Of a DNA stretch of 64,000 bases, positions 17,714 to 27,054 are shown in pieces. Positions within the stretch are counted from its first letter, which is position 1; the number at the start of each line of letters is the position of its first letter. Below the pieces are notes generated by a model that searched no databases, was not told where the DNA came from, and was given only the letters and a program-made list of their open reading frames with translations. Location of the stretch: positions 1,178,001 to 1,242,000 of the forward strand of contig NZ_CP117411.1 in the NCBI RefSeq assembly GCF_028607085.1. The letters are read 5' to 3'. A program made the translations under genes and the position numbers. Origin of the DNA: Sphingomonas naphthae (GTDB taxonomy: Bacteria; Pseudomonadota; Alphaproteobacteria; Sphingomonadales; Sphingomonadaceae).

Positions 17714-18175
17714 CTATTCCTTCCCCGCCTCAGCCACCGTCCCGGCGAAATCCTCGAAATCCTTCGCCTCGGCGAAGTCCTTATAGACGCTCGCGAAGCG
17801 GATGTAGGCGACGCTGTCGAGCGCCTTCAGCCCGTCCATCACCATCTCGCCCACCCGCGACGCCGGGATTTCGCTCTCGCCGCTCGTCTCCAGCTGGCGC
17901 TGGATGCCGGTCACCAGCCGCTCCAGCCGTTCGGCCGTCACCGGGCGCTTGCGCGCGGCGATGGCGATCGAGCGGTCGAGCTTGCTGCGGTCGAACGGCT
18001 GGCGCGCGCCGTCCTTCTTGACGATCGTCACCTCGCGCAGTTGCACCCGCTCGAAGGTGGTGAAGCGCGCCCCGCAGCCTTCGCACTGGCGGCGGCGGCG
18101 GATCGAGGCGCCGTCCTCGGAGGGACGGCTGTCCTTCACCTGGCTGTCGTCGTGGTGGCAGAAGGGGCAGCGCAT
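17714..18175 (-). CDS. nrdR: Transcriptional repressor NrdR
   Basis: A 153-residue repressor of ribonucleotide reductase genes that senses ATP/dATP. It has the N-terminal zinc ribbon with Cys3, Cys6, Cys31 and Cys34 ([18 protein letters not shown] ... CEGCGARF) and then an ATP-cone domain ([18 protein letters not shown] to about residue 140). It lies 8 bp after glyA on the same strand, forming the rpiB-glyA-nrdR order common in alphaproteobacteria. Confidence 0.96.
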   Translation of the reverse strand: MRCPFCHHDDSQVKDSRPSEDGASIRRRRQCEGCGARFTTFERVQLREVTIVKKDGARQPFDRSKLDRSIAIAARKRPVTAERLERLVTGIQRQLETSGESEIPASRVGEMVMDGLKALDSVAYIRFASVYKDFAEAKDFEDFAGTVAEAGKE

Positions 18176-18183
18176 CTAGCGGA

Positions 18184-19485
18184 TCACAATTCCGGATAGA
18201 TCGGGAAGCGGTCGCACAGCGCCTCGACGCGGGCGCGGACGGCCATCTCGACCTGCGCGTCGCCCTGCTCGCCATTCTTGGAGAGGCCGTCGAGCACGTC
18301 GGCGATCATATTGCCGATCTCCTTGAACTCCTCCGTGCCGAAGCCGCGCGTCGTGCCGGCGGGCGAGCCGACGCGGATGCCGCTGGTCTTCACCGGGGGC
18401 AGCGGATCGAACGGGATGCCGTTCTTGTTGCAGGTGATGCCGGCCCGCTCCAGCGCCTCGTCGGCGTCGCGGCCGGTCACCTTGAGCGGGGTCAGGTCGA
18501 TCAGTGCCAGATGGGTGTCGGTGCCGCCCGAGACGACCTCGGCGCCGCGCGCCTTCAGCGTCGCGGCCAGCACCTTGGCGTTTTCCACCACGGCGGCGGC
18601 ATAAGCCTTGAACTCGGGGGTCAGCGCCTCGCCGAACGCCACCGCCTTGGCGGCGATGACGTGCATCAGCGGGCCGCCCTGGAGGCCGGGGAACACCGCC
18701 GAGTTGATCTTCTTGGCGATCGCCTCGTCGTCGGTCATCACCATGCCGCCACGCGGGCCGCGCAGGGTCTTGTGGGTGGTGGTCGTGACGATATCGGCAT
18801 GGCCGAACGGCGTCGGGTGGACCCCGCCCGCGACGAGGCCCGCGAAATGCGCCATGTCGACCATGAACAAGGCGCCTACTTCATCGGCGATCTTGCGGAA
18901 GCGCGCGAAATCGATGTGGCGCGGATAGGCCGACCCGCCGGTGATGATGAGCTTCGGCTTATGCTCCTTCGCCATCGCCTCGACCGCGTCATAGTCGATC
19001 AGGTGGGTATCGGCGGTGACGCCGTACTGCACTGCGTTGAACCATTTGCCTGACATGGCGGCGCGCGCGCCGTGCGTCAGGTGGCCGCCGGCATCGAGGC
19101 TGAGGCCCATGATCGTGTCGCCGGGCTTGGTCAGCGCCAGCATCACCGCGCCATTGGCCTGCGCGCCCGAATGCGGCTGGACGTTGGCGAAGCCGCAGCC
19201 GAACAATTGCTTGGCGCGGTCGATCGCGAGCTGCTCGACCTCATCGGAGGGCGCGCAGCCCTGGTAGTAACGCTTGCCGGGATAGCCCTCGGCATATTTG
19301 TTGGTGAAGACCGACCCCTGCGCCTCCAGTACCGCCTTGGAGACGATATTCTCCGACGCGATCAGCTCGATCTGCTTCTTCTCGCGCGCGACTTCGTGCT
19401 GGACGCCCGCGAAGACCGCCGGATCGGCGTCGGCGAGGCTGGAGGTGAAGAAGCCGCTCGACTTGGTTTCGGTAACGATGCTCAT
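18184..19485 (-). CDS. glyA: Serine hydroxymethyltransferase
   Basis: A 433-residue PLP enzyme that interconverts serine and glycine while charging tetrahydrofolate with a one-carbon unit. The PLP lysine lies in [15 protein letters not shown], and other family blocks are [26 protein letters not shown] and [10 protein letters not shown]. Its ATG overlaps the rpiB stop (ATGA), and nrdR follows within 8 bp, so the three are an operon. Confidence 0.97.
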   Translation of the reverse strand: MSIVTETKSSGFFTSSLADADPAVFAGVQHEVAREKKQIELIASENIVSKAVLEAQGSVFTNKYAEGYPGKRYYQGCAPSDEVEQLAIDRAKQLFGCGFANVQPHSGAQANGAVMLALTKPGDTIMGLSLDAGGHLTHGARAAMSGKWFNAVQYGVTADTHLIDYDAVEAMAKEHKPKLIITGGSAYPRHIDFARFRKIADEVGALFMVDMAHFAGLVAGGVHPTPFGHADIVTTTTHKTLRGPRGGMVMTDDEAIAKKINSAVFPGLQGGPLMHVIAAKAVAFGEALTPEFKAYAAAVVENAKVLAATLKARGAEVVSGGTDTHLALIDLTPLKVTGRDADEALERAGITCNKNGIPFDPLPPVKTSGIRVGSPAGTTRGFGTEEFKEIGNMIADVLDGLSKNGEQGDAQVEMAVRARVEALCDRFPIYPEL

Positions 19486-19940
19486 GCGGCGGTCTCCTGT
19501 TCGGAAGGCTGGGTCAGTTTGTCGATGCGGCGCTGGTGCCGGCCGCCGGCGAAGTCCGTGGCGAGGAACGCCTTGAGGCAGGCGATCGCCATGTCGGGCC
19601 CGGTCAGTCGCGCCCCCATGGCGATCACATTGGCATCGTTATGCTCTCGGGAGAGGGCCGCCGACAAGGGCTCGGACACGAGCGCGCAGCGGCAGGCCGG
19701 CGAGCGGTTGACCGCGATCGAGATGCCGATGCCGGAACCGCACAGCGCCACGCCGCGCGCCGCCCGGCCATCCTCGATCGCGCGCGACAGGCGATAGCCA
19801 TAATCGGGATAATCGACCGAGGCGCTGCCGTCGGTGCCCAGATCGATCACGCCATGGCCCTCGGCCTCCAGCCACGCTATCAAGCTGGCCTTCAGGTCGA
19901 CGGCGGCATGATCGCTGGCAATGGCGATGGGCAGGGCCAC
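19482..19940 (-). CDS. rpiB: Ribose-5-phosphate isomerase B
   Basis: A 152-residue RpiB/LacA-B family isomerase. The N-terminus [13 protein letters not shown] carries the family Asp/His, the active-site cysteine is in [14 protein letters not shown], and [15 protein letters not shown] follows. It converts ribose-5-phosphate and ribulose-5-phosphate. It is first in the rpiB-glyA-nrdR operon and coupled to glyA by a 4-bp overlap. Confidence 0.94.
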   Translation of the reverse strand: MALPIAIASDHAAVDLKASLIAWLEAEGHGVIDLGTDGSASVDYPDYGYRLSRAIEDGRAARGVALCGSGIGISIAVNRSPACRCALVSEPLSAALSREHNDANVIAMGARLTGPDMAIACLKAFLATDFAGGRHQRRIDKLTQPSEQETAA

Positions 19941-20023
19941 GGGGCGTCTCCGGCTAATGATTCGGATGGCGGCTCTCTAGTGGTTCGATCCGCTGCACGC
20001 CACCACGCTAAGGGGTTTGAACG

Positions 20024-20497
20024 ATGACGATGCGGATAGCTTTTCTCCTGCCGCCACTGGCGCTGCTTGGCGCCTGCGGATCGCCGGCCCCCGCGCCCAC
20101 GCCGGCGGCGGCCGACAATGCCGCCGATGTCGCGCCGGCGGCGGCCGATGATGCCGAGGAGCCCGCGCCCGCCGCTGCTTCCGCCCCTGTTCCTGTCGCC
20201 GCGCCGGCCGCCGCCAAGGTCGATCTGCTCGGCAAGTGGATCGGGGTGGAGGGGCTTTATTTCCAGGTCAGCCCCGGCAGCGACGACAATCATTACAAGG
20301 TGCTCAACAGCTGGACGCTCGATGACGAGGCCAGCTTCGTCGCCACCCGTGAGGGCAACACACTCAGCTTCGTGCGCGAAGGCGTGACCGAGCATGCGCG
20401 CCTCGGTACGGGCGCCGAGACGGGCTTCAAATGGCTCGACGGCAAGAAGGATTGCCTGATCGTGAAGGTCGAAGAAGAGGGCTATTGCCGGGATTGA
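20024..20497 (+). CDS. Small lipoprotein with Ala/Pro-rich linker
   Basis: A 157-residue protein with a lipoprotein signal: lipobox LLGAC with Cys18 as the likely lipidated residue. An Ala/Pro-rich linker (about residues 19-65) is followed by a compact beta-rich domain beginning KVDLLGKWIGVEGLYFQV and ending with KKDCLIVKVEEEGYCRD. The domain reads as a small barrel or sandwich with two C-terminal cysteines that could form a disulfide. Many sphingomonads carry such lipoproteins; no function is assigned. Confidence 0.75.
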   Translation: MTMRIAFLLPPLALLGACGSPAPAPTPAAADNAADVAPAAADDAEEPAPAAASAPVPVAAPAAAKVDLLGKWIGVEGLYFQVSPGSDDNHYKVLNSWTLDDEASFVATREGNTLSFVREGVTEHARLGTGAETGFKWLDGKKDCLIVKVEEEGYCRD

Positions 20498-20581
20498 GGC
20501 CGGTTTTGCGGCCGGGGCCGAGCGGGCACGCCACCGCCTCGGATCCCGGCCTTTTCGGGATCATATAATCTGAAACGAAAA

Positions 20582-20605
20582 GACCCAGGGCTTGCGCCCT
20601 GGGTC
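20582..20605 (-). terminator. Intrinsic terminator of aceA
   Basis: A perfect 10-bp stem GACCCAGGGC / GCCCTGGGTC with loop TTGC. On the minus strand it is followed by TTTTC. It ends the aceA transcript and may also serve the convergent lipoprotein gene. Confidence 0.85.
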
Positions 20606-20627
20606 TCCTCGCCAGCGATCTTGGGGA

Positions 20628-22223
20628 TCAGGCCGCGAACTGGTTCATCGTGTTGTGCGCGCCGCCGGCCTTCAGCGCGGCTTCCCCGGCAAAATATTCC
20701 TTATGGTCGTCGCCGATGTCCGAACCGGACATGTTCTGGTGCTTCACGCAGGCGATGCCCTCGCGGATTTCCTTGCGCTGCACGCCCTTCACGTACCCCA
20801 GCATGCCCGCCTCGCCGAAATATTGCTTGGCGAGATTGTCGGTGCTGAGCGCGGCCGTGTGATAGGTCGGCAACGTGATGAGGTGGTGGAAGATGCCGGC
20901 GCGGGCCGCCGCATCCTTCTGGAAGGTGCGGATGCGCTCGTCGGCCTCGTCCGCCAGTTCGGTGCCGTCATAATCGACCGACATCAGCCTGGCGCGATCA
21001 TAAGCGGTCACGTCCTTGCCGGCGGCCGTCCAGGCGTCGAACACCTGCTGGCGGAAATTCAGCGTCCAGTTGAAGCTGGGCGAATTGTTGTAGACCAGCT
21101 TGGCGTTCGGAATGACTTCGCGGATGCGATCGACCATGCCCGCGATCTGCTCGATGTGCGGCTTCTCGGTCTCGATCCACAGCAGGTCGGCACCGTGCTG
21201 GAGCGAGGTGATGCAGTCGAGCACGCAGCGATCCTCGCCCGAACCGGCGCGGAACTGGTAGAGGTTCGACGGCAGGCGCTTGGGCTTCATCAGCTTGCCG
21301 TCGCGGTTGATGACCACGTCGCCGTTGACGCTGGAGATGTCGGTCACCTCCTCGCAATCGAGGAAGGCGTTATACTGGTCCCCCAGGTCGCCCGGTTCCT
21401 TGGAGAAAGCGATTTGCTTGGTGAGGCCCGCGCCCAGCGAGTCGGTGCGGGTGACGACGATGCCGTCCTCGACGCCCAGCTCCAGGAAGGCGTAGCGGCA
21501 GGCGCGGACCTTGGCGAGGAAGTCCTCGTGCGGCACGGTGACCTTGCCGTCCTGGTGGCCGCACTGCTTCTCGTCGGACACCTGATTCTCGATCTGGAGC
21601 GCGCAGGCGCCCGCCTCGATCATCTTCTTGGCGAGCAGATAGGTCGCCTCGGCATTGCCGAACCCTGCGTCGATGTCGGCGATGATCGGCACGACATGCG
21701 TCTGGTAATTCTCGACCGCATGGATCAGGCGCTGCGCCTCGACCTCGTTGCCGCTCTCGCGCGCCTTGTCGATCTCGCGGAACATCATGCCCAGCTCGCG
21801 GGCGTCGGCCTGGCGGAGGAAGGTGTAGAGTTCCTCGATCAGCGCGGGCACGCTGGTTTTTTCGTGCATCGACTGATCGGGCAGCGGGCCGAATTCCGAG
21901 CGCAGCGCGGCGATCATCCAGCCCGAGAGGTAGAGGTAGCGGCGCTCGGTCGATCCGAAATGCTTCTTGATCGAGATCATCTTCTGCTGGCCGATGAAGC
22001 CGTGCCAGCAGCCGAGCGACTGGGTGTAGTTCGCCGGATCGGCGTCATAGGCGGCCATGTCGCGGCGCATGATCGCGGCGGTGTAGCGCGCGATGTCGAG
22101 CCCGGTGCGGAAGCGGTTCTGCAGACGCATGCGGGCGACGGCCTCGGCGTCGATGCCGTCCCACGTCCCGTTGTAGCTCTGGATGAGCTGGTTGGTCTGC
22201 GTGATGGTGTCCTGATAGGTCAT
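20628..22223 (-). CDS. aceA: Isocitrate lyase, long (about 530-residue) form
   Basis: A 531-residue enzyme of the glyoxylate bypass that splits isocitrate into glyoxylate and succinate. The catalytic region reads QVSDEKQCGHQDGKVTVPHE, with the active-site Cys in KQCGH as in the Pseudomonas-type long isocitrate lyases rather than the KKCGH of E. coli. The ATG at 22223 (MTYQDTITQTN) is used; the longer open frame into the leader is not supported. No malate synthase is adjacent. The leader contains TTGTGCGGCGCAAAA, a possible regulator site. Confidence 0.93.
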   Translation of the reverse strand: MTYQDTITQTNQLIQSYNGTWDGIDAEAVARMRLQNRFRTGLDIARYTAAIMRRDMAAYDADPANYTQSLGCWHGFIGQQKMISIKKHFGSTERRYLYLSGWMIAALRSEFGPLPDQSMHEKTSVPALIEELYTFLRQADARELGMMFREIDKARESGNEVEAQRLIHAVENYQTHVVPIIADIDAGFGNAEATYLLAKKMIEAGACALQIENQVSDEKQCGHQDGKVTVPHEDFLAKVRACRYAFLELGVEDGIVVTRTDSLGAGLTKQIAFSKEPGDLGDQYNAFLDCEEVTDISSVNGDVVINRDGKLMKPKRLPSNLYQFRAGSGEDRCVLDCITSLQHGADLLWIETEKPHIEQIAGMVDRIREVIPNAKLVYNNSPSFNWTLNFRQQVFDAWTAAGKDVTAYDRARLMSVDYDGTELADEADERIRTFQKDAAARAGIFHHLITLPTYHTAALSTDNLAKQYFGEAGMLGYVKGVQRKEIREGIACVKHQNMSGSDIGDDHKEYFAGEAALKAGGAHNTMNQFAA

Positions 22224-22283
22224 GTCCGTGATCCCCAAGAATGATGTGGGGGGACATACACATGGGGGCCGCGCGGGCCGCAC

Positions 22284-22303
22284 GATTGTGCGGCGCAAAA
22301 GGG
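22284..22303. promoter_or_regulatory. Possible regulator site upstream of aceA
   Basis: An imperfect palindrome centred on TTGTGC-GGC-GCAAAA sits in the 137-bp leader between aceA and the DUF481 gene. It resembles the TTTGC-type half sites of short-chain-fatty-acid/glyoxylate regulators, but this is a weak, by-eye match. Confidence 0.25.
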
Positions 22304-22360
22304 TAGGGTAGTGCGCTATCGGCCTGTTGGAGATGTCATACTGTAAAGATGTGACATCGC

Positions 22361-23290
22361 TCAGAAGCCGTAGACGAAGGTCGCGCGGGTGAGTGTGTCG
22401 AGCGAGCGGCGGGCTTCGGGGGCGTTGCGTTCGTAGAGGACGTTGTACGACAGTTTCGCCTTGAGCGCGCCGATCAGCCGGGTTTCGAGCGAGGTGATCG
22501 ACGTGAAGTTGATCGTGTCCCGCTCGAGATAGCCCGAGGCATCCTGCTTCAGCACCACATCGGGCGAGAGCGACCAGCGCGCCGACATCGAGGCGCGCGG
22601 GGCGATCGCTGTAACGGGCGCCTCGTCGGTATAGACGGTGCGGCGCAGCGCCGGGCCGCCTTCGACGCTCACCTTCAGATCGGGCCGGTCGATGATGTCG
22701 TGGCCGATGCCGACGCCGAGCGTGTAGCGTTCGGTGTAGCCGAGGAACCGGTCATGCTCGTACTGGGCGATGCCGGCGGCGTAGCTCTTGAGCGAGAATT
22801 TGTAATTGGGCTGGTAGGCGACCAGCACGCGCTCCGCCGTCGTCTCGTCGTCGGTGCGCTGAAAATCGACGCGCGCGTTGAGCTTGTGGCGCCATTCGAT
22901 CCCGTCGCGGGTGAGATTGGCGGCGGCATAGACGGCGACGATGTCGCTGTTGCCGGTCGCGCGCGATCCGCCGAGTTCGACCTCGCCCTTCCAGATATCG
23001 AGGAAGCCGGCGGCGCGGATGCGCGCTTCCTCGGCGCGGCGGTCGGCGGCGCGGCGCGCGGCGAGCAGGGCGGCGTCGCCGGAGGCGATGCGGTCGATCT
23101 CGATCTCGTCGTCAGGGTAGGTCTTTTTTGCGATCTCCTTGACCGCCTTGATCGTCGCATCGTCGTTGGTCTTATAGGCCTGCACGATCATGCGGATCAC
23201 CGCCTCGGGCAGTTCGGCCTGCGCCGATGCGGGGGCGATCAGCGCGGCGACGGCGAGCGTCGGGGCGCGGGCGGGCAGCAGGTAACGCAG
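22361..23290 (-). CDS. DUF481 family outer-membrane protein, apparent CTG start
   Basis: The family domain (FLDIWKGEVELGGSRATGNSD, then amphipathic beta strands ending in aromatic TRATFVYGF) is that of DUF481/YdiY-like outer-membrane beta-barrel proteins of unknown function. The first conventional start (GTG, 23200) would give 279 residues and no signal peptide. Extending the frame upstream adds LRYLLPARAPTLAVAALIAP followed by ASAQA, a good signal peptide with a cleavage site. The only plausible initiator is CTG at 23290, with GAGGAG placed 8-9 nt before it. I therefore propose a CTG start and a 309-residue precursor. Confidence 0.72.
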   Translation of the reverse strand: MRYLLPARAPTLAVAALIAPASAQAELPEAVIRMIVQAYKTNDDATIKAVKEIAKKTYPDDEIEIDRIASGDAALLAARRAADRRAEEARIRAAGFLDIWKGEVELGGSRATGNSDIVAVYAAANLTRDGIEWRHKLNARVDFQRTDDETTAERVLVAYQPNYKFSLKSYAAGIAQYEHDRFLGYTERYTLGVGIGHDIIDRPDLKVSVEGGPALRRTVYTDEAPVTAIAPRASMSARWSLSPDVVLKQDASGYLERDTINFTSITSLETRLIGALKAKLSYNVLYERNAPEARRSLDTLTRATFVYGF

Positions 23291-23335
23291 CGGTCGGTCT
23301 CCTCGGACGGCCCCCCGGACAGGCGGGGAACGGGC

Positions 23336-23806
23336 TCAGGCGAGATGGTCGGCGAACGCCTTTAGCACATCCTCGTATAAACGGCGCTTGAACGGCACGA
23401 TCATGTCGGGAAGCGTGGCCGGCTCGGCCCATTTCCAGGCTCGAAACTCGGGGTGGGCGGTTTCCAGGTTCACGTCGGCATCGGCGCCGAGGAACCGGCA
23501 CAGGAACCAGCTCTGGCGCTGGCCCTTCCATTTGCCCTTCCACAGCCGCCCCGCCAGATCGGCCGGCAGGTCGTAGAACAATTCCTCCTTCGTCGTCGCG
23601 ATCACCTCGACGAGCGACGCGGGGATGCCGGTCTCCTCCTCCAGCTCGCGCAGCGCGCCGGTGCGGGCGTCCTCGCCGGGGTCGAGCCCGCCCTGCGGCA
23701 TCTGCCACGCCTCCAGCGTCGTATCGATGCGCTGGGCGACGAACACCTGCCCCTCGGCGTTGAGCAGCATCACGCCGGCGGCGGGGCGATAGGGCAGGTC
23801 GGTCAA
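23336..23806 (-). CDS. rppH: RNA pyrophosphohydrolase (Nudix)
   Basis: A 156-residue Nudix hydrolase of the RppH/IalA group that trims 5'-triphosphate RNA ends to start mRNA decay. The Nudix box is at residues 39-61 (GGLDPGEDARTGALRELEEE and following TGI), and the N-terminal YRPAAGVMLLN and C-terminal FKRRLYEDVL are family features. The start is TTG at 23806, preceded by GGGAGA and overlapping the stop of the upstream esterase gene (TTGA), so the two are coupled. The DUF481 gene starts 45 bp downstream. Confidence 0.92.
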   Translation of the reverse strand: MTDLPYRPAAGVMLLNAEGQVFVAQRIDTTLEAWQMPQGGLDPGEDARTGALRELEEETGIPASLVEVIATTKEELFYDLPADLAGRLWKGKWKGQRQSWFLCRFLGADADVNLETAHPEFRAWKWAEPATLPDMIVPFKRRLYEDVLKAFADHLA

Positions 23807-24801
23807 GCGGGCTCTCCCGAGGCGGCGGCCAGCACGCGGGCGGCCTCGGCCTCGACGATCATGGGTTTCAGGGTGGCGAGCAGCCCGCCGAGATCGCCCA
23901 CCGCCGAGGGAAGGGCGTTTCGCAGGCTCAGGTGGGCGTGGATCGTGCCCCTGGCCTCGCGATAGACGGTCGGCACGCCCGCCGCGATCGTGGCGGCGGC
24001 ATAGGCCCGGCCCTGATCGCGCAAGGGATCGAGCGAGGCGGTCAGCACCAACGTCGGCGGCATCCCCGTCTGGTCGCCCCGGATCGGCGCGCCGCGCCAG
24101 TGGGTCAGATCGGGCTGATAGCATTGCTGAAACCAGCGCATGCCCGCGTCGCTCAGGAAATACCCATCGGCGAAGGTGGCGTAGGAGGCATAATCCGGGC
24201 CATGGTCGATCGCGGGATACAGCGGCGCCTGCACCAGCACCGGCATGGCGGCGGGCGCATCGCGCAGCGCCATCGCCGTGGTGACGGCCAGCGTGCCGCC
24301 CGCGCTGTCCCCCATCAGCACCAGCCCGGTGATCGCCAGCCCCAGATCGGCGGGCGAGGTGGCGATCCAGCGCGCGGCGGCCTCGCAATCGTCGGGCGCC
24401 GCCGGCCAGGGGTTTTCGGGCGCCAGCCGATAGTCGATCGCGATCACCGGCAGGTCGAGCGTGCGCGCGATCTCGGCGCAGAGCGAGGCGTGGGTGTCGA
24501 GATCGCCCACCACCCAGCCGCCGCCATGGGTGAACATCACCGCCGGGCCGGGCAGGCGATTGTCGCGCCGGTCGAACAGCCGCGCCGGGATCGCCGGGCC
24601 GCCCGCGCGCGGGATTGATATGTCGCGCAGCACCGCCAGTTCGCCGACGGGCCTGTCGGCGAGGCTGGCGTTGGCGCGCATCGCCTTGCGCCCCTCGATC
24701 GCGCCCAGCTCATGGCTGCCGGGCGTGTTCATCATCTTCAGGAAGGCCAGGAATTTGGCGACATCCTCGCGGATGAACGGGGCAGGGGATTCGTCAGGCA
24801 T
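23803..24801 (-). CDS. Alpha/beta hydrolase of the hormone-sensitive lipase family
   Basis: A 332-residue esterase/lipase. The oxyanion-hole motif HGGGW is at residues 92-96, the nucleophile elbow GDSAGG has Ser166, and Asp and His of the triad lie in the C-terminal third (LTASLDPLRDQG; GTIHAHLS). There is no signal peptide, so it is probably cytosolic and acts on short acyl esters. The stop overlaps the rppH start. The substrate is unknown. Confidence 0.88.
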   Translation of the reverse strand: MPDESPAPFIREDVAKFLAFLKMMNTPGSHELGAIEGRKAMRANASLADRPVGELAVLRDISIPRAGGPAIPARLFDRRDNRLPGPAVMFTHGGGWVVGDLDTHASLCAEIARTLDLPVIAIDYRLAPENPWPAAPDDCEAAARWIATSPADLGLAITGLVLMGDSAGGTLAVTTAMALRDAPAAMPVLVQAPLYPAIDHGPDYASYATFADGYFLSDAGMRWFQQCYQPDLTHWRGAPIRGDQTGMPPTLVLTASLDPLRDQGRAYAAATIAAGVPTVYREARGTIHAHLSLRNALPSAVGDLGGLLATLKPMIVEAEAARVLAAASGEPA

Positions 24802-24821
24802 GAGGGTGATTTAGCAGGCCG

Positions 24822-25745
24822 TCACTTGGCGTCGAGCGCCGCGACGAACGCCTTCACCACCACCGCCGAATTGTCCGACGCCAGCTTGTAGAAAGCGCGC
24901 GCCTGATTCTCCCCCGGCTGCCCGCCGGCCAGATCGGAGAGGCTGCGGAAGGCGATATAGGGCACGCGATTGGCATAGGCGACCTGCCCCACGGCGGCGG
25001 TCTCCATGTCGGTCACGGTCGCCTTGAAGGCATCGAACAGATATTCGCGGAAGACCTTGTTATCCATGAACACCGATGCGGATACGCCGGTGCCGCCGAC
25101 CACCACCTTGGGCTGGGCGACCAGGCACAGGCTCTGCTGGCACCGCTCCAGCTTCGTCCTGGCGGCGACCGTGCGGGCGGTGGCGAGCATCGCGGGATCG
25201 ACGTCGAACCAGAAGCGCCGCTCGATCCCGTCCGCCCCGTCGCGCCGCACCGATACGCCGCGCGGATAGATCATCCCGTAATTCTTGAGGCGCGGGGTTT
25301 CGAGCAGGCTGCCGTCCGGCTCGAACTTGCCGCCGCCGGTGTCGCGCGCGAAGATCGATTCGAGGTAGGTGCCCCATTTGTCGGGCACCACCACGTCGCC
25401 CACGTCGAGCGCGGGATCGATGCCGCCTGCCACGCCCGAAAAGACGATCCGGCTGATGTTGAAGCGATCCAGCGCCAGCTGCGTCGTCATCGCCGCGTTG
25501 GTCATGCTCACGCCCGACAGGAACAGCAGCACCGGCTTGCCGCTCATCGTGCCGCCGACGAACTGCACGCCGTTGACGGTCCATTCCTTCTTGTCCGCGA
25601 TCATCGCCTGAAGCGTGATCCATTCGGGCGGGAAGGCGGAGACGATGGCGATCCGCTCGACCGTATCGACCGGCCCCTTCGGCACCGCGGCAGGGAGCGG
25701 CGCGGCGGCCATCAGGAGCGCGAGGACGAGGGCAGTGCGGCGCAT
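24822..25745 (-). CDS. Exported nucleosidase-like protein (PNP/UDP phosphorylase superfamily, MTAN-like)
   Basis: A 307-residue protein with a signal peptide (about residues 1-19). The mature part has the fold signatures of nucleoside phosphorylases and 5'-methylthioadenosine/S-adenosylhomocysteine nucleosidases: IAIVSAFPPEW, FSGVAGGIDPALDVGDVVV, and TDMETAAVGQVA followed by FRSLSDLAGG. These supply the ribose-binding Glu and the catalytic-type Asp. Export suggests that it splits nucleosides in the periplasm. It is divergent from a nucleoside permease-family gene and an Oar-like receptor. Hydrolase versus phosphorylase chemistry is not settled. Confidence 0.82.
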   Translation of the reverse strand: MRRTALVLALLMAAAPLPAAVPKGPVDTVERIAIVSAFPPEWITLQAMIADKKEWTVNGVQFVGGTMSGKPVLLFLSGVSMTNAAMTTQLALDRFNISRIVFSGVAGGIDPALDVGDVVVPDKWGTYLESIFARDTGGGKFEPDGSLLETPRLKNYGMIYPRGVSVRRDGADGIERRFWFDVDPAMLATARTVAARTKLERCQQSLCLVAQPKVVVGGTGVSASVFMDNKVFREYLFDAFKATVTDMETAAVGQVAYANRVPYIAFRSLSDLAGGQPGENQARAFYKLASDNSAVVVKAFVAALDAK

Positions 25746-25890
25746 AAGTCACTCCGTGGCACAATGTTGCTGCGGCGCAGCGATCGGTCTTGCGAGGCTT
25801 GGCCGATTTGATAGGTCTCTGTCGACCCCGCAACGAAAAGCGGGGCGCAAGGGCAAGGAGAGGGTTCCCGGACGGCACCGAAGGGGGCCC

Positions 25891-27036
25891 ATGACTGTCA
25901 TTCGTTCGCGAGCTGCCGGTACGGCTGCGCGCGTCGCCTGCGTGGCGATGGCGGCGCTGCTGGCGTCGCAATCCGTATCCGCGCAAACCGCGCCGGCGCC
26001 CACACCGGCCGCCGCGACGGCGCCCATTCCGATCCGCATGGTGATCGTCACCGCGTTCGAGATCGGCGCCGATACCGGCGACCGCGCCGGCGAATATCAG
26101 GCGTGGGCGGCCACCATGCCGCAATTCCTGCCCTTCCCGGCGGGCTTCCGCCATCTCGGCTATGATCCCAAGAAGCAGGTGCTGCTGCTCTCGACCGGGA
26201 TCGGCACCAACCGCGCCGCCGCGTCGACGATGGCGCTGGGCCTCGATCCCCGCTTCGACCTGACCAAAGCCTATTGGATGGTGGCCGCCATCGCCGGCAC
26301 CAACCCGGTCGAGGCGTCGGTCGGCTCCGCCGCGTGGATCGGCGATGTGATCGATACCGATTACGGCTATGCGATCGACCCGCGCGAGGCGCCCAAGGGC
26401 TGGACCGCCGGCATGTTCGCGCGCGGCCGCAGCGCGCCCTATGAGGCGCCGGTCCCCACCGACACCAGCTACAACCTCTTCCCGCTCAACAAGGGCCTGC
26501 GCGACTGGGCCTATAAGCTCACCGCCGACATGACGCTGCCCGATCCGCCCGTGCTGGGCGAGATCCGCGCCGCCTACAAGGCGTGGCCCAAGGCGATCGA
26601 GAAGCCGAAGGTGATCGTGGGCGACGAGGCGACCGGCCAGACCTTCTGGCATGGCCAGCTGCTCAACGACCATGTCGAACGCTGGGTCGCCTATTGGACC
26701 GGCGGCAAGGGCCGGTTCGTGATGACCGCGATGGAGGATTCGGGCGTCATCGGCGCGCTCGATATGCTCGGCCGGGTCGGCAAGGCCGATCCGAAGCGCG
26801 CGCTCGTGCTGCGCACCGGCAGCAATTATTCGGTCCAGCCCGCCGGCATGGGCGCGGCGGAAAGCCTCATCACCGAAGGCAAGGTGCTGTCGGCGCTGCA
26901 ACCGTCGCTCGACGCGGCATTCCTCGTCGGCGGCAGGGTGGTGGACGAGATAACCGGTAACTGGGCGGCCTATGCCGATCATGTGCCGGGTGAAGCGAGC
27001 AAGGCTCCGGGTGCGTCCCGGAGCAACCAGGAATAA
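25891..27036 (+). CDS. Purine nucleoside permease (NUP) family protein, exported
   Basis: A 381-residue protein with a signal peptide ending near SQSVSAQ (about residue 31). The mature part (IPIRMVIVTAFEIGADTGDRAGE, LLLSTGIGTNRAA, MVAAIAGTNPVEASVGSAAW, and VMTAMEDSGVIGAL) matches the NUP family, which fungi use for nucleoside uptake. It has no multi-TM region and shares the phosphorylase-like fold, so permease is probably only a family name; periplasmic nucleoside binding or hydrolysis is more likely. ATG at 25891 follows a purine-rich stretch. The TonB receptor gene starts 18 bp downstream, so they form an operon. Confidence 0.83.
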   Translation: MTVIRSRAAGTAARVACVAMAALLASQSVSAQTAPAPTPAAATAPIPIRMVIVTAFEIGADTGDRAGEYQAWAATMPQFLPFPAGFRHLGYDPKKQVLLLSTGIGTNRAAASTMALGLDPRFDLTKAYWMVAAIAGTNPVEASVGSAAWIGDVIDTDYGYAIDPREAPKGWTAGMFARGRSAPYEAPVPTDTSYNLFPLNKGLRDWAYKLTADMTLPDPPVLGEIRAAYKAWPKAIEKPKVIVGDEATGQTFWHGQLLNDHVERWVAYWTGGKGRFVMTAMEDSGVIGALDMLGRVGKADPKRALVLRTGSNYSVQPAGMGAAESLITEGKVLSALQPSLDAAFLVGGRVVDEITGNWAAYADHVPGEASKAPGASRSNQE

Positions 27037-27054
27037 CAGAAGGGGGTAATTTCG

